Assembly: GCA_028285215.1 (NCBI GenBank)
Contig: JANQPZ010000045.1
Location: forward strand, 1-49,977
DNA length: 49,977 bases
Direction of reading: 5' to 3'
Source: Rhodovibrionaceae bacterium
GTDB lineage: Bacteria; Pseudomonadota; Alphaproteobacteria; Kiloniellales; DSM-21159
Shown here: piece after piece, positions 42,111-49,977 of the stretch
Layout of the letters: each line of letters opens with the position of its first letter
How positions within the stretch are numbered: the stretch's first letter is position 1
Notes under the pieces: model-generated
Databases searched by the model: none
What the model was told of the DNA's origin: nothing
The model's input: only the letters and a program-made list of their open reading frames with translations
Made by a program: the position numbers and the translations under genes

Positions 42111-43093
42111 CGCCCGACACGCCGTTGCTCGCGGTCGAGCGCCTCCAGACGCACTTCTTTACGAAGTCCGGCGTCGCCCGGGCCGTCGACGATGTCAGCT
42201 TCAACCTTCGGCGCGGGGAGGTGATGGGCCTGGTCGGCGAATCCGGCTCGGGCAAGTCGGTGACGGGCTTTTCGATCATGGGCCTGGTCGATCCGCCGGG
42301 GCGGGTGGTCGGGGGCCGCGTGCTGTTTCGGGGACAGGATCTGACGACGCTGGACCAGAAGAGCTTGCGCGGTCTGCGTGGCGCACATATCGCCATGATC
42401 TTCCAGGATCCGATGATGACCCTGAATCCGGTCCTGCGGATCGACACCCAGATGATCGAGACGATCCAGGCGCACGAGCGGGTCCACCGGGAAGAGGCGC
42501 GGCAGCGCGCGCGCGCCGCGCTGGGGCGGGTCGGGATCGCCTCGCCCGACGAGCGCTTGCGCGCCTATCCGCACCAGTTCTCCGGCGGCATGCGCCAACG
42601 CGTCGCCATCGCCATCGCGCTGCTGAACAAGCCGGAACTGATCATTGCCGACGAGCCGACCACGGCCCTGGACGTCACCATCCAGGGGCAGATCCTGCAT
42701 GAGGTTCAGACGCTCTGCCGCGAAACCGGCACGGCGCTGATCTGGATTACCCACGACCTCTCGGTGGTCGCCGGCCTCGCCGACCGGGTGGCGGTGATGT
42801 ACGCGGGCAAGATCGTCGAGCAGGGCGCGGTGGACGCGGTGCTCGACCATCCGCACCACCCTTACACCGTCGGGCTGATCGGCTCGGTGCCGTCGCAGAA
42901 CCGGCGCGGCCGGCCGCTGGCGCAGATTCCCGGCATGACGCCCTCGCTGCTGTCGCTGCCGCCCGGCTGTCCCTTCGCGCCGCGTTGCCCGCGCGCCGAT
43001 GCGGCCTGCGAGACCCTGCCGGAGCCGGAGGCCCTGGCGGACCGGCGCATCGTCCGCTGTCATCATCCTCATCTGGGCGGGGCGGCGGCATGA
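42107..43093 (+). CDS. Dipeptide-type ABC transporter ATPase (DppD-like)
   Basis: This 328-residue ATPase has Walker [10 protein letters not shown]-loop [11 protein letters not shown], signature FSGGMRQR, Walker [13 protein letters not shown] and H-loop ITHDLSVV. The C-terminal oligopeptide-transporter extension contains four Cys in the [15 protein letters not shown] region, which in DppD-type proteins can bind an iron-sulfur cluster. The ATG at 42107 overlaps the permease stop (ATGA). It drives import together with the next ATPase. Confidence 0.93.
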   Translation: MTPDTPLLAVERLQTHFFTKSGVARAVDDVSFNLRRGEVMGLVGESGSGKSVTGFSIMGLVDPPGRVVGGRVLFRGQDLTTLDQKSLRGLRGAHIAMIFQDPMMTLNPVLRIDTQMIETIQAHERVHREEARQRARAALGRVGIASPDERLRAYPHQFSGGMRQRVAIAIALLNKPELIIADEPTTALDVTIQGQILHEVQTLCRETGTALIWITHDLSVVAGLADRVAVMYAGKIVEQGAVDAVLDHPHHPYTVGLIGSVPSQNRRGRPLAQIPGMTPSLLSLPPGCPFAPRCPRADAACETLPEPEALADRRIVRCHHPHLGGAAA

Positions 43094-44106
43094 GCGAGAC
43101 GCCGATCGTCGCTTTGGACACGGTGTCCAAGCGCTTCACCAAGCGCCTGGATCTCGCCGGCAAGATCGCGCGGAGGCTCGGCGCCGGCGTGCGCGAGGAG
43201 ACGGTGCATGCGGTCGATGGCGTCAGCTTCGACATCGCGGAAGGCGAGGTGGTCGGCCTGGTCGGCGAGTCCGGCTGCGGCAAATCCACGCTCGGCCGCG
43301 TGGTGGCCGGCCTGCATCCCGTCAGCGATGGCGACGTCCGCTGGAAGGGGGCGCCGGTCTCGTCGCTCTCCCATGCGGATGCCAAGGCCTATGCCTTGGG
43401 CGTGCAGATGATCTTCCAGGACCCCTTCGCCTCGCTGAACCCGCGCATGCGGGTGGCCGACATCATCGGCGAGGCGCCGCTGTACCATGGGCTCTGGAGC
43501 AAGTCGGAGGCCGGCGACCGCCTGGCCGCGGTGATGCGCCGCGTCGGGCTCGACCCCAGCTACCGACGCCGCTACCCGCACCAGTTCTCCGGCGGCCAGC
43601 GCCAGCGGCTGGGAATCGCGCGGGCGCTCGCGGTGGATCCGACCTTCATCGTCTGCGACGAAGCGGTGGCGGCCCTGGACGTTTCGATCCAGGCGCAGGT
43701 CCTGAACCTCTTCATGGAACTGCGGCACGACCTGGCGCTGACCTACCTCTTCATCAGCCACGACCTGGGGGTCGTCGAGCACATCGCCGACCGCGTGGTC
43801 ATCATGTACCTCGGCCGGGTGGTGGAGATCGGCGAGACCGAAGCGCTCTTTGCCGAGCCCAACCATCCCTACACGCAGGCCCTGCTGGCCGAGGTGCCGC
43901 GGCTCGATCTGCGGCGGCGCACCTACACGCCGGTCAAGGGCGAGATTCCCTCGCCGCTGGATCCGCCGCCCGGTTGCCATTTCCATCCGCGTTGCCCCCA
44001 TGCCGGTCCGCGCTGCCGGGCCGAGATACCGCAGCTCAAGCAGGTCGCGCCGGGCCGCTGGTCGGCCTGTCATCTGAACGACGGAGGTGTCGGGCATGCC
44101 GGCTGA
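43090..44106 (+). CDS. Dipeptide-type ABC transporter ATPase (DppF-like)
   Basis: This 338-residue ATPase has Walker A GESGCGKST, Q-loop IFQDPFASLNPRM, signature FSGGQRQR, Walker B FIVCDEAVAALD (DEAV replaces the usual DEPV/DEPT) and H-loop ISHDLGVV. The C-terminus has the CHFHPRCPHAGPRC cysteine region. Its ATG overlaps the previous stop by 4 bp, and the following gene starts inside its last codons, so the five transporter genes and the amidohydrolase are one unit. Confidence 0.92.
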   Translation: MSETPIVALDTVSKRFTKRLDLAGKIARRLGAGVREETVHAVDGVSFDIAEGEVVGLVGESGCGKSTLGRVVAGLHPVSDGDVRWKGAPVSSLSHADAKAYALGVQMIFQDPFASLNPRMRVADIIGEAPLYHGLWSKSEAGDRLAAVMRRVGLDPSYRRRYPHQFSGGQRQRLGIARALAVDPTFIVCDEAVAALDVSIQAQVLNLFMELRHDLALTYLFISHDLGVVEHIADRVVIMYLGRVVEIGETEALFAEPNHPYTQALLAEVPRLDLRRRTYTPVKGEIPSPLDPPPGCHFHPRCPHAGPRCRAEIPQLKQVAPGRWSACHLNDGGVGHAG

Positions 44107-45025
44107 GACAAGGGATCTGGTGGAGCTTCTGCCGGCCGAAGCGGCGCCGGTTCCGCTGCTGCTGGACAGTCCGCACAGCGGCAGTTTCTACCCGGACGAC
44201 TTCGGCTACGCCTGTCCCTTGCCGCTGCTGCGCCAGGCCGAGGACATGTACGTCGATCGGCTCTTCGCCTCGGCGCCGGCTCACGGTGCGCCGCTCCTGC
44301 ACGCGCGCTTTCCGCGCAGCTACATCGATCCCAACCGGGGACTGGAAGACCTGGATCCGGAGATGATCGACGGCGACTGGCCGCAGGCGACCCGTCCCGG
44401 CGAGAAGACCCGCCTCGGCGTCGGGCTGATCTGGAGCCGGCTGCGCGGCACAACGCCGATCTACGCGCGCCGGCTCAGCCCGGCCGAGGTGCAAGGGCGC
44501 ATCGCGCGCTGCTGGCAGCCCTATCATGCTTTGCTGGAAAGCGAGATCGGCCGGCTGCATAGCGCCTTCGGCTGTCTGTTTCACCTCGATTGCCACTCCA
44601 TGCCGGCCGACGGCGATCCGCGCATCGACGGCAACAGCGACCCGCGCGCCGATTTCGTGCTGGGCGACCGCGACGGCTCGGCCTGCGACGAAGCCTTTAC
44701 GGCGAGGGTGGAGGCCTACCTGAGGGCGCTCGGCTACGACGTTCGGCGGAACGTCCCTTACAAGGGCGTCGAACTGGTCCGCCGCTACAGCGATCCGGCC
44801 AAGGGCCGGCACAGCCTGCAGCTCGAGATCAACCGCCGCCTCTACATGGACGAAGTCACCTTCGAGAAAACCGAGCACTTCGAAAGGCTGCAGACTCAGC
44901 TTGACGGCCTGCTGGCCGACTTGGCGGACTTCGCGGCCGAGCAGGCGCGGGTCGGCGCCGGCGGCCGAACCCCGACCCTCCATCCGCGGCCCCTTGGCGG
45001 CAGGGCTGCGACGCGACGGCGTTGA
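44096..45025 (+). CDS. N-formylglutamate amidohydrolase family protein
   Basis: This 309-residue zinc-dependent amidohydrolase of the FGase family has LLLDSPHSGSFYPDD (residues 21-35), the YIDPNRGLEDLDP block and HLDCHSMP. HutG of this family releases formate from N-formylglutamate, but many members act on other N-acyl amino acids. The ATG at 44096 is preferred because GGAGG (44083-44087) lies eight bases before it; a GTG at 44087 would overlap that site. No hut genes are near. Coupling to the dipeptide transporter suggests it processes the imported compound. Confidence 0.85.
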   Translation: MPAETRDLVELLPAEAAPVPLLLDSPHSGSFYPDDFGYACPLPLLRQAEDMYVDRLFASAPAHGAPLLHARFPRSYIDPNRGLEDLDPEMIDGDWPQATRPGEKTRLGVGLIWSRLRGTTPIYARRLSPAEVQGRIARCWQPYHALLESEIGRLHSAFGCLFHLDCHSMPADGDPRIDGNSDPRADFVLGDRDGSACDEAFTARVEAYLRALGYDVRRNVPYKGVELVRRYSDPAKGRHSLQLEINRRLYMDEVTFEKTEHFERLQTQLDGLLADLADFAAEQARVGAGGRTPTLHPRPLGGRAATRRR

Positions 45026-45130
45026 AGCCTTGCGGTTTCTGGGCGTAGTCTTTCCATAACAGTCCCAGCGCGGCAGCGGCGCTCAAGGTATCGCTGCCCG
45101 AACAAGGGGCCTTTGTGGGAGGAGATCGCC

Positions 45131-45454
45131 ATGTGCCGGATCTTTGCCGGACAGCCCCAGTCGAACTACGAGCCGGAACGCCGATCCGTCCGGCTGGGTG
45201 GCTACTGCACCAGCATTCAGCTCGAACGGATCTTCTGGCAGATCCTGGAGGAAATCGCCGAGGGCGAAGGCGTCAGCCTCGCCAAGTTCATCAGCCTGCT
45301 GCACGACGAGGTTATCGAGACCCACGGCGAGGCGCGCAACTTCACCTCGATGCTGCGCTGCTGCTGCCTGATCTATCTCGACCGCGGCACGGCCAGCGCG
45401 GGGGCGCGCTTCACGCTGCCCGACGGCCTGACCGCGCTTCCGGCGGCGGAGTAG
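45131..45454 (+). CDS. Ribbon-helix-helix domain protein
   Basis: This 107-residue protein has a region resembling a ribbon-helix-helix DNA-binding domain of the Arc/MetJ-like RHH_4 type: the strand and helix RSVRLGGYCTSIQLERIFWQILEEIA, followed by SLAKFISLLHDEVIE. The ATG at 45131 is preceded by GGAGGAG at 45118-45124. It is short, alone in a transcription unit, and could be a regulator or an alphaproteobacterial RHH protein of unknown role. No operator could be identified. Confidence 0.65.
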   Translation: MCRIFAGQPQSNYEPERRSVRLGGYCTSIQLERIFWQILEEIAEGEGVSLAKFISLLHDEVIETHGEARNFTSMLRCCCLIYLDRGTASAGARFTLPDGLTALPAAE

Positions 45455-45585
45455 CGAGACGTCCTGCCGGCGGCGACAGGCGGCCTTCGCCTGCCTGTCC
45501 CTTGTGGTAAGTCGTTACCACCCGCGCCTCCGGCCCTTCCCTTACGCTGATCCTCGGTTCCGACGGATAGCAGGGGAGGGCTGAG

Positions 45586-45981
45586 GTGGCGAAGGCCATT
45601 CACACCATGATCCGCGTGCTCGACGAAGGGCGGTCGGTGGACTTCTACGGCAAGGCCTTCGGCCTGGATGTCGCCGACCGTTTCGCGTTCGATGACTTCA
45701 CGCTGGTCTATCTGCGCAATCCGGAAGCCGACTTCGAGCTCGAGCTGACGGTCAACCATGCCCAGAGCGACCCCTACAGCCATGGCGACGGCTACGGCCA
45801 TCTGGCGGTCGCCGTGGAGGACCTGGAAGCGGAGCACGGGCGGATGCGCGGACTGGGTCTCAATCCAAACGATATCAAGGAGTTCCATCGCGACGGAGCT
45901 TTGATGGCCAAGTTCTTCTTCTTGCAGGATCCGGACGGCTACAAGATCGAGGTTTTGCAAAAACACGGCCGCTACCGATAG
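45586..45981 (+). CDS. Glyoxalase/VOC family protein (lactoylglutathione lyase-like)
   Basis: This 131-residue single-domain VOC protein has the two beta-alpha-beta repeats: HTMIRVLDEGRSVDFYGKAFGLD in the first half and YGHLAVAVEDLEAEHGRMRGLG in the second, ending FLQDPDGYKIEVLQ. His and Glu residues at the usual metal positions are present (H6, E55-like, H72, E123-like). It may detoxify methylglyoxal or act on another small molecule. The start is GTG at 45586 after GGGGAGGG. Its stop lies within a 7-bp hairpin (45968-45985). Confidence 0.85.
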   Translation: MAKAIHTMIRVLDEGRSVDFYGKAFGLDVADRFAFDDFTLVYLRNPEADFELELTVNHAQSDPYSHGDGYGHLAVAVEDLEAEHGRMRGLGLNPNDIKEFHRDGALMAKFFFLQDPDGYKIEVLQKHGRYR

Positions 45982-46057
45982 CGGCAAGAAAAACGCAGGC
46001 CCTTGGCTGGCCGACGAAGCGGCGACGCCTGGGCCTCCGATAAGGGAGGATCGAAGA

Positions 46058-46606
46058 ATGCGCGTTGTCGACAGACGAACGCAGGTCTCGCGGCGTGGTT
46101 TTCTGAAGGGCGGCAGCGCCGCCACCGCCGGGCTGGTGGTGCTGTCCGTCTCTTCCGGAATGATCACCGGTCCGACCGGCGCCTGGGCGATCTCGGTGGT
46201 CAATCTGCAGACCGCGACGATGCAGACGCTGATCCAGATGGCGCGCGACATCTATCCGCACGACCGTCTGGCCGATCGCTTCTACGCGGCGGCTGTCGCC
46301 GGCTACGACGAGCAGGCCGGCAGCGACCCTGCGGTCAAGGAGATGATCGAGAGCGGGGTGGCCGATCTGGACGGCCTGGCCGAAGCGCGGCACGCCCGGC
46401 GCTATGCCGAAGTCGGCTGGGAGGCCGAGCGCGTGGCTCTGTTGCGGGAGATCGAAGAGGGAGCGCTCTTCCGGACGCTCCGCTCGGGACTGGTGGTGGG
46501 GCTCTACAACAACCCCGAGGTCTGGCCGAAGTTCGGGTACGAGGGGGCCTCCGCCGAGCAGGGGGGATACCTCGAGCGCGGCTTCGACGACATCGACTGG
46601 GTCTAA
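46058..46606 (+). CDS. Tat-signal small subunit of a GMC dehydrogenase (gluconate 2-dehydrogenase subunit 3-like)
   Basis: This 182-residue protein has a twin-arginine signal SRRGFLKG at residues 11-18 and a hydrophobic stretch to about residue 45. The rest, with ARDIYPHDRLADRFY and EEGALFRTLRSG, resembles the gluconate 2-dehydrogenase subunit 3 family, the small subunit that escorts a flavoprotein partner. GGGAGG at 46044-46049 is the ribosome site. The flavoprotein gene follows 25 bp downstream. The flavoprotein itself lacks a signal, so this subunit probably carries it through the Tat pore. Confidence 0.82.
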   Translation: MRVVDRRTQVSRRGFLKGGSAATAGLVVLSVSSGMITGPTGAWAISVVNLQTATMQTLIQMARDIYPHDRLADRFYAAAVAGYDEQAGSDPAVKEMIESGVADLDGLAEARHARRYAEVGWEAERVALLREIEEGALFRTLRSGLVVGLYNNPEVWPKFGYEGASAEQGGYLERGFDDIDWV

Positions 46607-46631
46607 CGCGCGCTGCAGGGAGAAGAGACAG

Positions 46632-48203
46632 ATGTCTGCACCTTACGATCTGAACGACGACAGCGTCGTCGTGGTCATCGGCTCCGGAGCGGGCGGCGGG
46701 ACTCTCGGGACGGAACTGGCCCTGAAGGGGATCGATACCGTCGTGCTGGAGGCCGGCGGACGACATGAAATTGAGGACTTCTCGAACGACGAGTGGGGCA
46801 TGTTCGGCCAGATCTCCTGGCTCGACATGCGCACCACCTCGGGCAACTGGCGCGTCGCGCGCGATTTCCCCAACCTGCCGGCCTGGATCGTCAAGGCGGT
46901 CGGCGGTTCGACGGTGCACTGGGCGGGGGCCTCGCTGCGGTTCCAGGAGCATGAGTTCAAGGATCTCAGCGTCTATGGTGAAGTAGCGGGTGCCAACCTG
47001 CTCGACTGGCCGATCGCGCTCTCCGACCTGGAGCCTTACTACGACAAGGCCGAAGACCGCATGGGGGTGACCCGCACCCACGACATTCCGGGCCTGCCGG
47101 GCAACAACAACTTCAAGGTCATGAAGGCCGGTGCCGACAAGCTCGGCTACAGGCGCTGCAGCACGGGGCGCATGGCGATCAACTCCCGGCCGCGCCACGA
47201 CCGCGCGGCTTGTCAGCAGATCGGCTTCTGTTTTCAGGGCTGCAAGTCCGCTGCCAAATGGTCGACGCTCTACGCGGAGATCCCGAAGGGCGAGGCGACC
47301 GGCAAGCTGGAGGTGCGCGCCCAGGCACAGGTGCTGCGTATCGAGCATGACGACACCGGCAAGGTCACCGGCGTGGTCTACGCCGATGCCGAAGGCAATC
47401 AGCAGCGTCAGAAGGCGCGGATCGTCTGCGTCGCCGGCAACTCCATCGAATCGCCGCGCCTGCTGCTGAACTCGGCATCGTCTCTTTTCCCGGACGGCCT
47501 GGCGAATTCGTCCGGTCAGGTCGGAAAGAACTACATGCGGCACATGACCGGCAGCGTCTACGCGATCTTCGACCGGCCGGTGAACATGTATCGGGGTACG
47601 ACCATGGCCGGCATCATCGAGGATGAGGCCGGCTACGATCCGTCGCGCGGTTTCGTCGGCGGCTACGAAATGGAGACTCTGTCGCTTGGACTGCCCTTCA
47701 TGGCGGCTTTTCTCGACCCCGGAGCCTGGGGACGTGAATTCACCTCGGCGATGGAAGGCTACGACCGTATGGCGGGTATGTGGCTGGTCGGCGAGGACAT
47801 GCCGCAGGAGAGCAACGCGGTCGCGCTGCACCCGACGGAGCGTGATCAGTACGGCCTGCCGGTCCCGAACGTTCACTTCGACGACCACCCGAACGATATC
47901 GCCATGCGCGATCATGCCTACCGGCAGGGGGCCGCGATCTACGATGCGGTGGGGGCGGTCAGAACCTTCCCGACGCCGCCCTATCCCTCGACCCACAATC
48001 TCGGCACCAACCGCATGAGCGAGAGGTCGCGCGACGGTGTGGTCAACAGGTGGGGTCAGGCCCACGACGTCGCCAACCTCTTCGTCTCCGACGGCAGCCA
48101 GTTCACCACCGGCGGCGCCGAGAATCCGACCCTCACCATCGTTGCCCTGGCGTTGCGCCAGGCCGACTACATCGCGGAGCAGATGCAGTCCGGGGTTCTG
48201 TGA
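46632..48203 (+). CDS. GMC family oxidoreductase (flavoprotein dehydrogenase)
   Basis: This 523-residue FAD enzyme has the N-terminal Rossmann motif VVVIGSGAGGG (residues 13-23), LEAGG, and WIVKAVGGSTVHW typical of membrane-linked GMC dehydrogenases. The C-terminus has THNLGTNRM with the catalytic His region and GAENPTLTI with the Asn. It oxidises an alcohol or sugar and probably passes electrons to a cytochrome. The ATG at 46632 follows GGGAGAAGAGA; longer starts would overlap the small-subunit gene. A terminator stands 22 bp after the stop. Confidence 0.9.
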   Translation: MSAPYDLNDDSVVVVIGSGAGGGTLGTELALKGIDTVVLEAGGRHEIEDFSNDEWGMFGQISWLDMRTTSGNWRVARDFPNLPAWIVKAVGGSTVHWAGASLRFQEHEFKDLSVYGEVAGANLLDWPIALSDLEPYYDKAEDRMGVTRTHDIPGLPGNNNFKVMKAGADKLGYRRCSTGRMAINSRPRHDRAACQQIGFCFQGCKSAAKWSTLYAEIPKGEATGKLEVRAQAQVLRIEHDDTGKVTGVVYADAEGNQQRQKARIVCVAGNSIESPRLLLNSASSLFPDGLANSSGQVGKNYMRHMTGSVYAIFDRPVNMYRGTTMAGIIEDEAGYDPSRGFVGGYEMETLSLGLPFMAAFLDPGAWGREFTSAMEGYDRMAGMWLVGEDMPQESNAVALHPTERDQYGLPVPNVHFDDHPNDIAMRDHAYRQGAAIYDAVGAVRTFPTPPYPSTHNLGTNRMSERSRDGVVNRWGQAHDVANLFVSDGSQFTTGGAENPTLTIVALALRQADYIAEQMQSGVL

Positions 48204-48224
48204 ACCTTGGGGTCCCGCACAGGG

Positions 48225-48257
48225 AAAAGGGCCTCCGCCGGAGGCCCTTTTCTTGTC
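48225..48257 (+). terminator. Rho-independent terminator after the GMC gene
   Basis: AAAAGGGCCTCC at 48225-48236 pairs perfectly with GGAGGCCCTTTT at 48240-48251 across a GCC loop, and the T-rich tail TTTTCTTGT follows. The A-run on the left also makes it plausible in the reverse direction. It ends the small-subunit/GMC unit. Confidence 0.9.
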
Positions 48258-48296
48258 GAAGGAAATCCCGTTGTTCGGGGCTGCGGCGCTCGCTAG

Positions 48297-48354
48297 GATT
48301 GATCACCATAATAAATCCAAAAGAAAAATTCGTGTTCTAACGGGAGGAAACTAG
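48297..48354 (+). promoter_or_regulatory. AT-rich promoter/leader of the sorbosone-dehydrogenase-like gene
   Basis: This stretch is AT-rich against a GC-rich background, lies between the terminator and the next gene, and ends with a good ribosome site (GGGAGG at 48342-48347, seven bases before ATG). TTGATC and AATAAAT-like motifs occur, but exact -35 and -10 boxes cannot be fixed. Confidence 0.4.
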
Positions 48355-49605
48355 ATGAAGCGTTTGCTGTTGTGCAGTGCTGTTGCCCTCGGTCTTGCGA
48401 CCGCGGGACCGGCGGCGGCCCAAACCAATCTCGAACGGCTCGGGCAGTTCCGCACCACCGGCGTGACGGAGTTCGAGGTCATCGAGCAAGGCGGTCAGAA
48501 CGCCGAGGCGATCCGCCGGATCCTGGAGCGGATCGACCTGCCGCAGGGGTTCAAGATCGACCTCTATGCCGTGGTTCCCGATGCGCGGCACATCGCCGTC
48601 GGGCCGCAGGGCGTGGTCACCTTCGTCGGCACGCGCAAGACCGACGTCTGGGCGGTCACGGACCGTAACAAGGACCGCGTCGCCGACGAGGTGAAGCGCT
48701 TCGCGCCCTCCCTGGATCTGATGATCCCCAACGGGCCCTGCTTCTCGCGGGACGGCTTCCTCTTCATCGCCGAACAGAACCGCGTCCTGATGTACCCGGC
48801 CGCCGAGTTCTTCTATGAGAGCCCGGACGTGGTGGCCGTACCGATCGTGCCGCAAGGCGAGCTGATCCCGGTCGAGGAAGAGAGCTTCAACCACACCGCG
48901 CGGGTCTGCCGGATCGGCCCGGACGACAAGCTCTATATCTCGCTCGGCCAGCCCTTCAACGTCTCGCCGCCGGAGAAGATGGAGCTCTACGACCGCACCG
49001 GCATCGGCGGCATCATTCGCATGAACCGCGACGGTACCGACCGCGAGGTCTTCAGCTACGGCGTGCGCAACTCCGTCGGTATGGACTTCAACCCCAACAA
49101 CGGCGAGCTCTGGTTCACCGACAACCAGGTGGACGGCATGGGCGATCTGATCCCGCCGGGCGAGCTCAACCGCCAGACCGAGATGGGCCAGCACTTCGGC
49201 TTCCCCTGGTACGGCGGCGGCGGCACACGGACCAATGAGTACAAGGGCACGGAACCGCCCGCCGATCTGGTCTTTCCCGTGGTCGAAATGGATGCCCATG
49301 CCGCCGACCTCGGCATGACCTTCTATACCGGCCGGCAGTTTCCGGCTATGTACCGCGGCGGCGTCTTCGTGGCGCAGCATGGGTCCTGGAACCGCACCGA
49401 TCCCATCGGGGCGCGGGTGATGTTCACCGCGGTCAACGACGACGGCTCGGTCGGCGAGACCAAGGTCTTCGCGGATGGCTGGCTGGACGAGGAAACCGGC
49501 GAGTACCTGGGACGGCCCGTCGACGTCGCCCAATTACAGGATGGGTCGATTCTGGTTTCGGACGATCTGGTCGGCGCGATCTATCGCATCTCCTACGAGC
49601 GGTAG
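48355..49605 (+). CDS. Sorbosone dehydrogenase / PQQ-type sugar dehydrogenase-like protein
   Basis: This 416-residue exported protein has a signal peptide (LLLCSAVALGLATAGPAAAQ) and a mature domain resembling soluble PQQ-glucose/sorbosone dehydrogenase beta-propellers. Seen are LPQGFKIDLYAVVPDARHIAVG near the start, GIIRMNRDGTDREVFSYGVRNS, ELWFTDNQVDGMGD, EMGQHFGFPWYGG and VFVAQHGSWNR, typical for this family. It probably oxidises an aldose or related polyol in the periplasm. The following cytochrome c gene suggests its electron acceptor. PQQ dependence is inferred from the family. Confidence 0.85.
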   Translation: MKRLLLCSAVALGLATAGPAAAQTNLERLGQFRTTGVTEFEVIEQGGQNAEAIRRILERIDLPQGFKIDLYAVVPDARHIAVGPQGVVTFVGTRKTDVWAVTDRNKDRVADEVKRFAPSLDLMIPNGPCFSRDGFLFIAEQNRVLMYPAAEFFYESPDVVAVPIVPQGELIPVEEESFNHTARVCRIGPDDKLYISLGQPFNVSPPEKMELYDRTGIGGIIRMNRDGTDREVFSYGVRNSVGMDFNPNNGELWFTDNQVDGMGDLIPPGELNRQTEMGQHFGFPWYGGGGTRTNEYKGTEPPADLVFPVVEMDAHAADLGMTFYTGRQFPAMYRGGVFVAQHGSWNRTDPIGARVMFTAVNDDGSVGETKVFADGWLDEETGEYLGRPVDVAQLQDGSILVSDDLVGAIYRISYER

Positions 49606-49629
49606 CGGATTCGCGTCCCGCCTTTCGAG

Positions 49630-49670
49630 CGCCCCGGCAGGGTTGTCTCCTATGCCGGGGCGTCTCTTAT
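49630..49670 (+). terminator. Probable terminator after the sugar dehydrogenase gene
   Basis: CGCCCCGGCA at 49630-49639 pairs with TGCCGGGGCG at 49653-49662, leaving a 13-base loop, and is followed by TCTCTTAT. The tail is only moderately T-rich, so readthrough into the cytochrome gene is possible. Confidence 0.55.
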
Positions 49671-49706
49671 CGTTCTGCTCATAATCTCTTGCAAGAAGAT
49701 CACTCG

Positions 49707-49977
49707 ATGTTCGAACCCTTTCTGCGCGCTTTCCGGGCCGGTGGGCTTTTCGGTCTGGTTCTTTTCTTCGGCGCCGTCTCCGTCACGCCGAGCCTTGCCG
49801 GCGATGCTGCGGCAGGACGCGACAAGGCTGCCGCCTGCCGCGCCTGCCATGGCCTCGATGGCATCGCCCGCCTGCCGAATGCACCGCACATCGCCGGCGA
49901 GAGCGAGCTCTACCTGATCGCCCAGCTGAGGGCCTTCCGCTCCGGCGAGCGCAAGAGCGAGCTCATGTCGGTGGTCG
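49707..49977 (+). CDS. c-type cytochrome (3' end outside window)
   Basis: The frame is open to the window edge (90 residues visible). A signal peptide (GLVLFFGAVSVTPSLAG) is followed by the heme-binding CRACH motif and a segment IAGESELYLIAQLRAFRSGERK, which resembles cytochrome c4/c5 proteins. It should be periplasmic and may accept electrons from the dehydrogenase encoded upstream. The axial methionine region is not in the window. Confidence 0.85.
   Translation, partial: MFEPFLRAFRAGGLFGLVLFFGAVSVTPSLAGDAAAGRDKAAACRACHGLDGIARLPNAPHIAGESELYLIAQLRAFRSGERKSELMSVV

Noticed and set aside
45968..45985. Hairpin at the end of the VOC gene as a terminator
   Set aside because: The 7-bp stem is perfect but is followed by an A-rich, not T-rich, stretch, so it is not a standard rho-independent terminator on the plus strand.
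1..49977. Prophage, transposon, CRISPR or tRNA-linked island
   Set aside because: No integrase, transposase, phage structural gene, regularly spaced repeat array or tRNA gene was seen. The repeats found are palindromes or a two-copy leader element.

Overview
The window is a GC-rich stretch of a Gram-negative chromosome. It has LPS transport genes, a TonB-dependent outer-membrane receptor, Tat signals and many ABC transporters. The high GC, the frequent GTG/TTG starts, the bacterial ELM1-type genes, the Tam41-type gene and the alphaproteobacterial style of palindromic repeats suggest an alphaproteobacterium, probably of the Rhodospirillales kind; this placement is inference from gene content. 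No rRNA, tRNA, CRISPR array or transposase was seen.

Left part (1-12.5 kb), envelope and lipids. The window opens inside a diacylglycerol-kinase-like gene whose stop codon overlaps the start of a gene resembling mitochondrial Tam41 (CDP-diacylglycerol synthase). Next comes a three-gene metal-uptake cassette: a DUF2946 protein, a TonB-dependent siderophore receptor, and a Tat-exported DJ-1/PfpI protein resembling isonitrile hydratase. On the minus strand follow a LpxL/HtrB-type acyltransferase and the LPS exporter permeases lptF and lptG, then a calcineurin-type phosphoesterase, a MobA-like nucleotidyltransferase and a GNAT acetyltransferase in a tight operon. Palindromic repeats of a 'TAGAGC..GATCG' type sit in three intergenic spots.

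Central part (12.5-32.1 kb), an apparent surface-glycan locus. It holds a fatty-acid-hydroxylase-family membrane enzyme, two paralogous GT-A-like glycosyltransferases, two sulfotransferases, three ELM1-family proteins (GT-B-like), three methyltransferases, a 2OG-Fe(II) oxygenase-like protein, an MsbA-like ABC exporter, a GT2, a GT4 and a Wzx-like flippase. The arrangement GT-A(-)/ELM1(+)/methyltransferase(-) occurs twice, so part of the locus looks duplicated. I infer a sulfated and methylated surface polysaccharide or glycolipid. No PAPS or nucleotide-sugar synthesis genes lie here.

Right part (32.4-45.5 kb), peptide and amino-acid scavenging. A zinc deacylase (AstE/aspartoacylase family) and an MlrC/M81 metallopeptidase are divergently arranged. 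They are followed by a complete glutamate/aspartate ABC transporter (gltIJKL), a complete dipeptide-type ABC transporter with two ATPases, an N-formylglutamate-amidohydrolase-family enzyme and a ribbon-helix-helix protein. The glt genes are bracketed by imperfect direct copies of a roughly 118-bp element, and each substrate-binding-protein gene is followed by a strong hairpin.

Right end (45.5-50 kb), oxidation enzymes. A VOC-family protein precedes a Tat-signal small subunit and a GMC flavoprotein dehydrogenase. A clear rho-independent terminator follows, then an exported sorbosone/PQQ-type sugar dehydrogenase-like protein and the start of a c-type cytochrome cut by the window edge.
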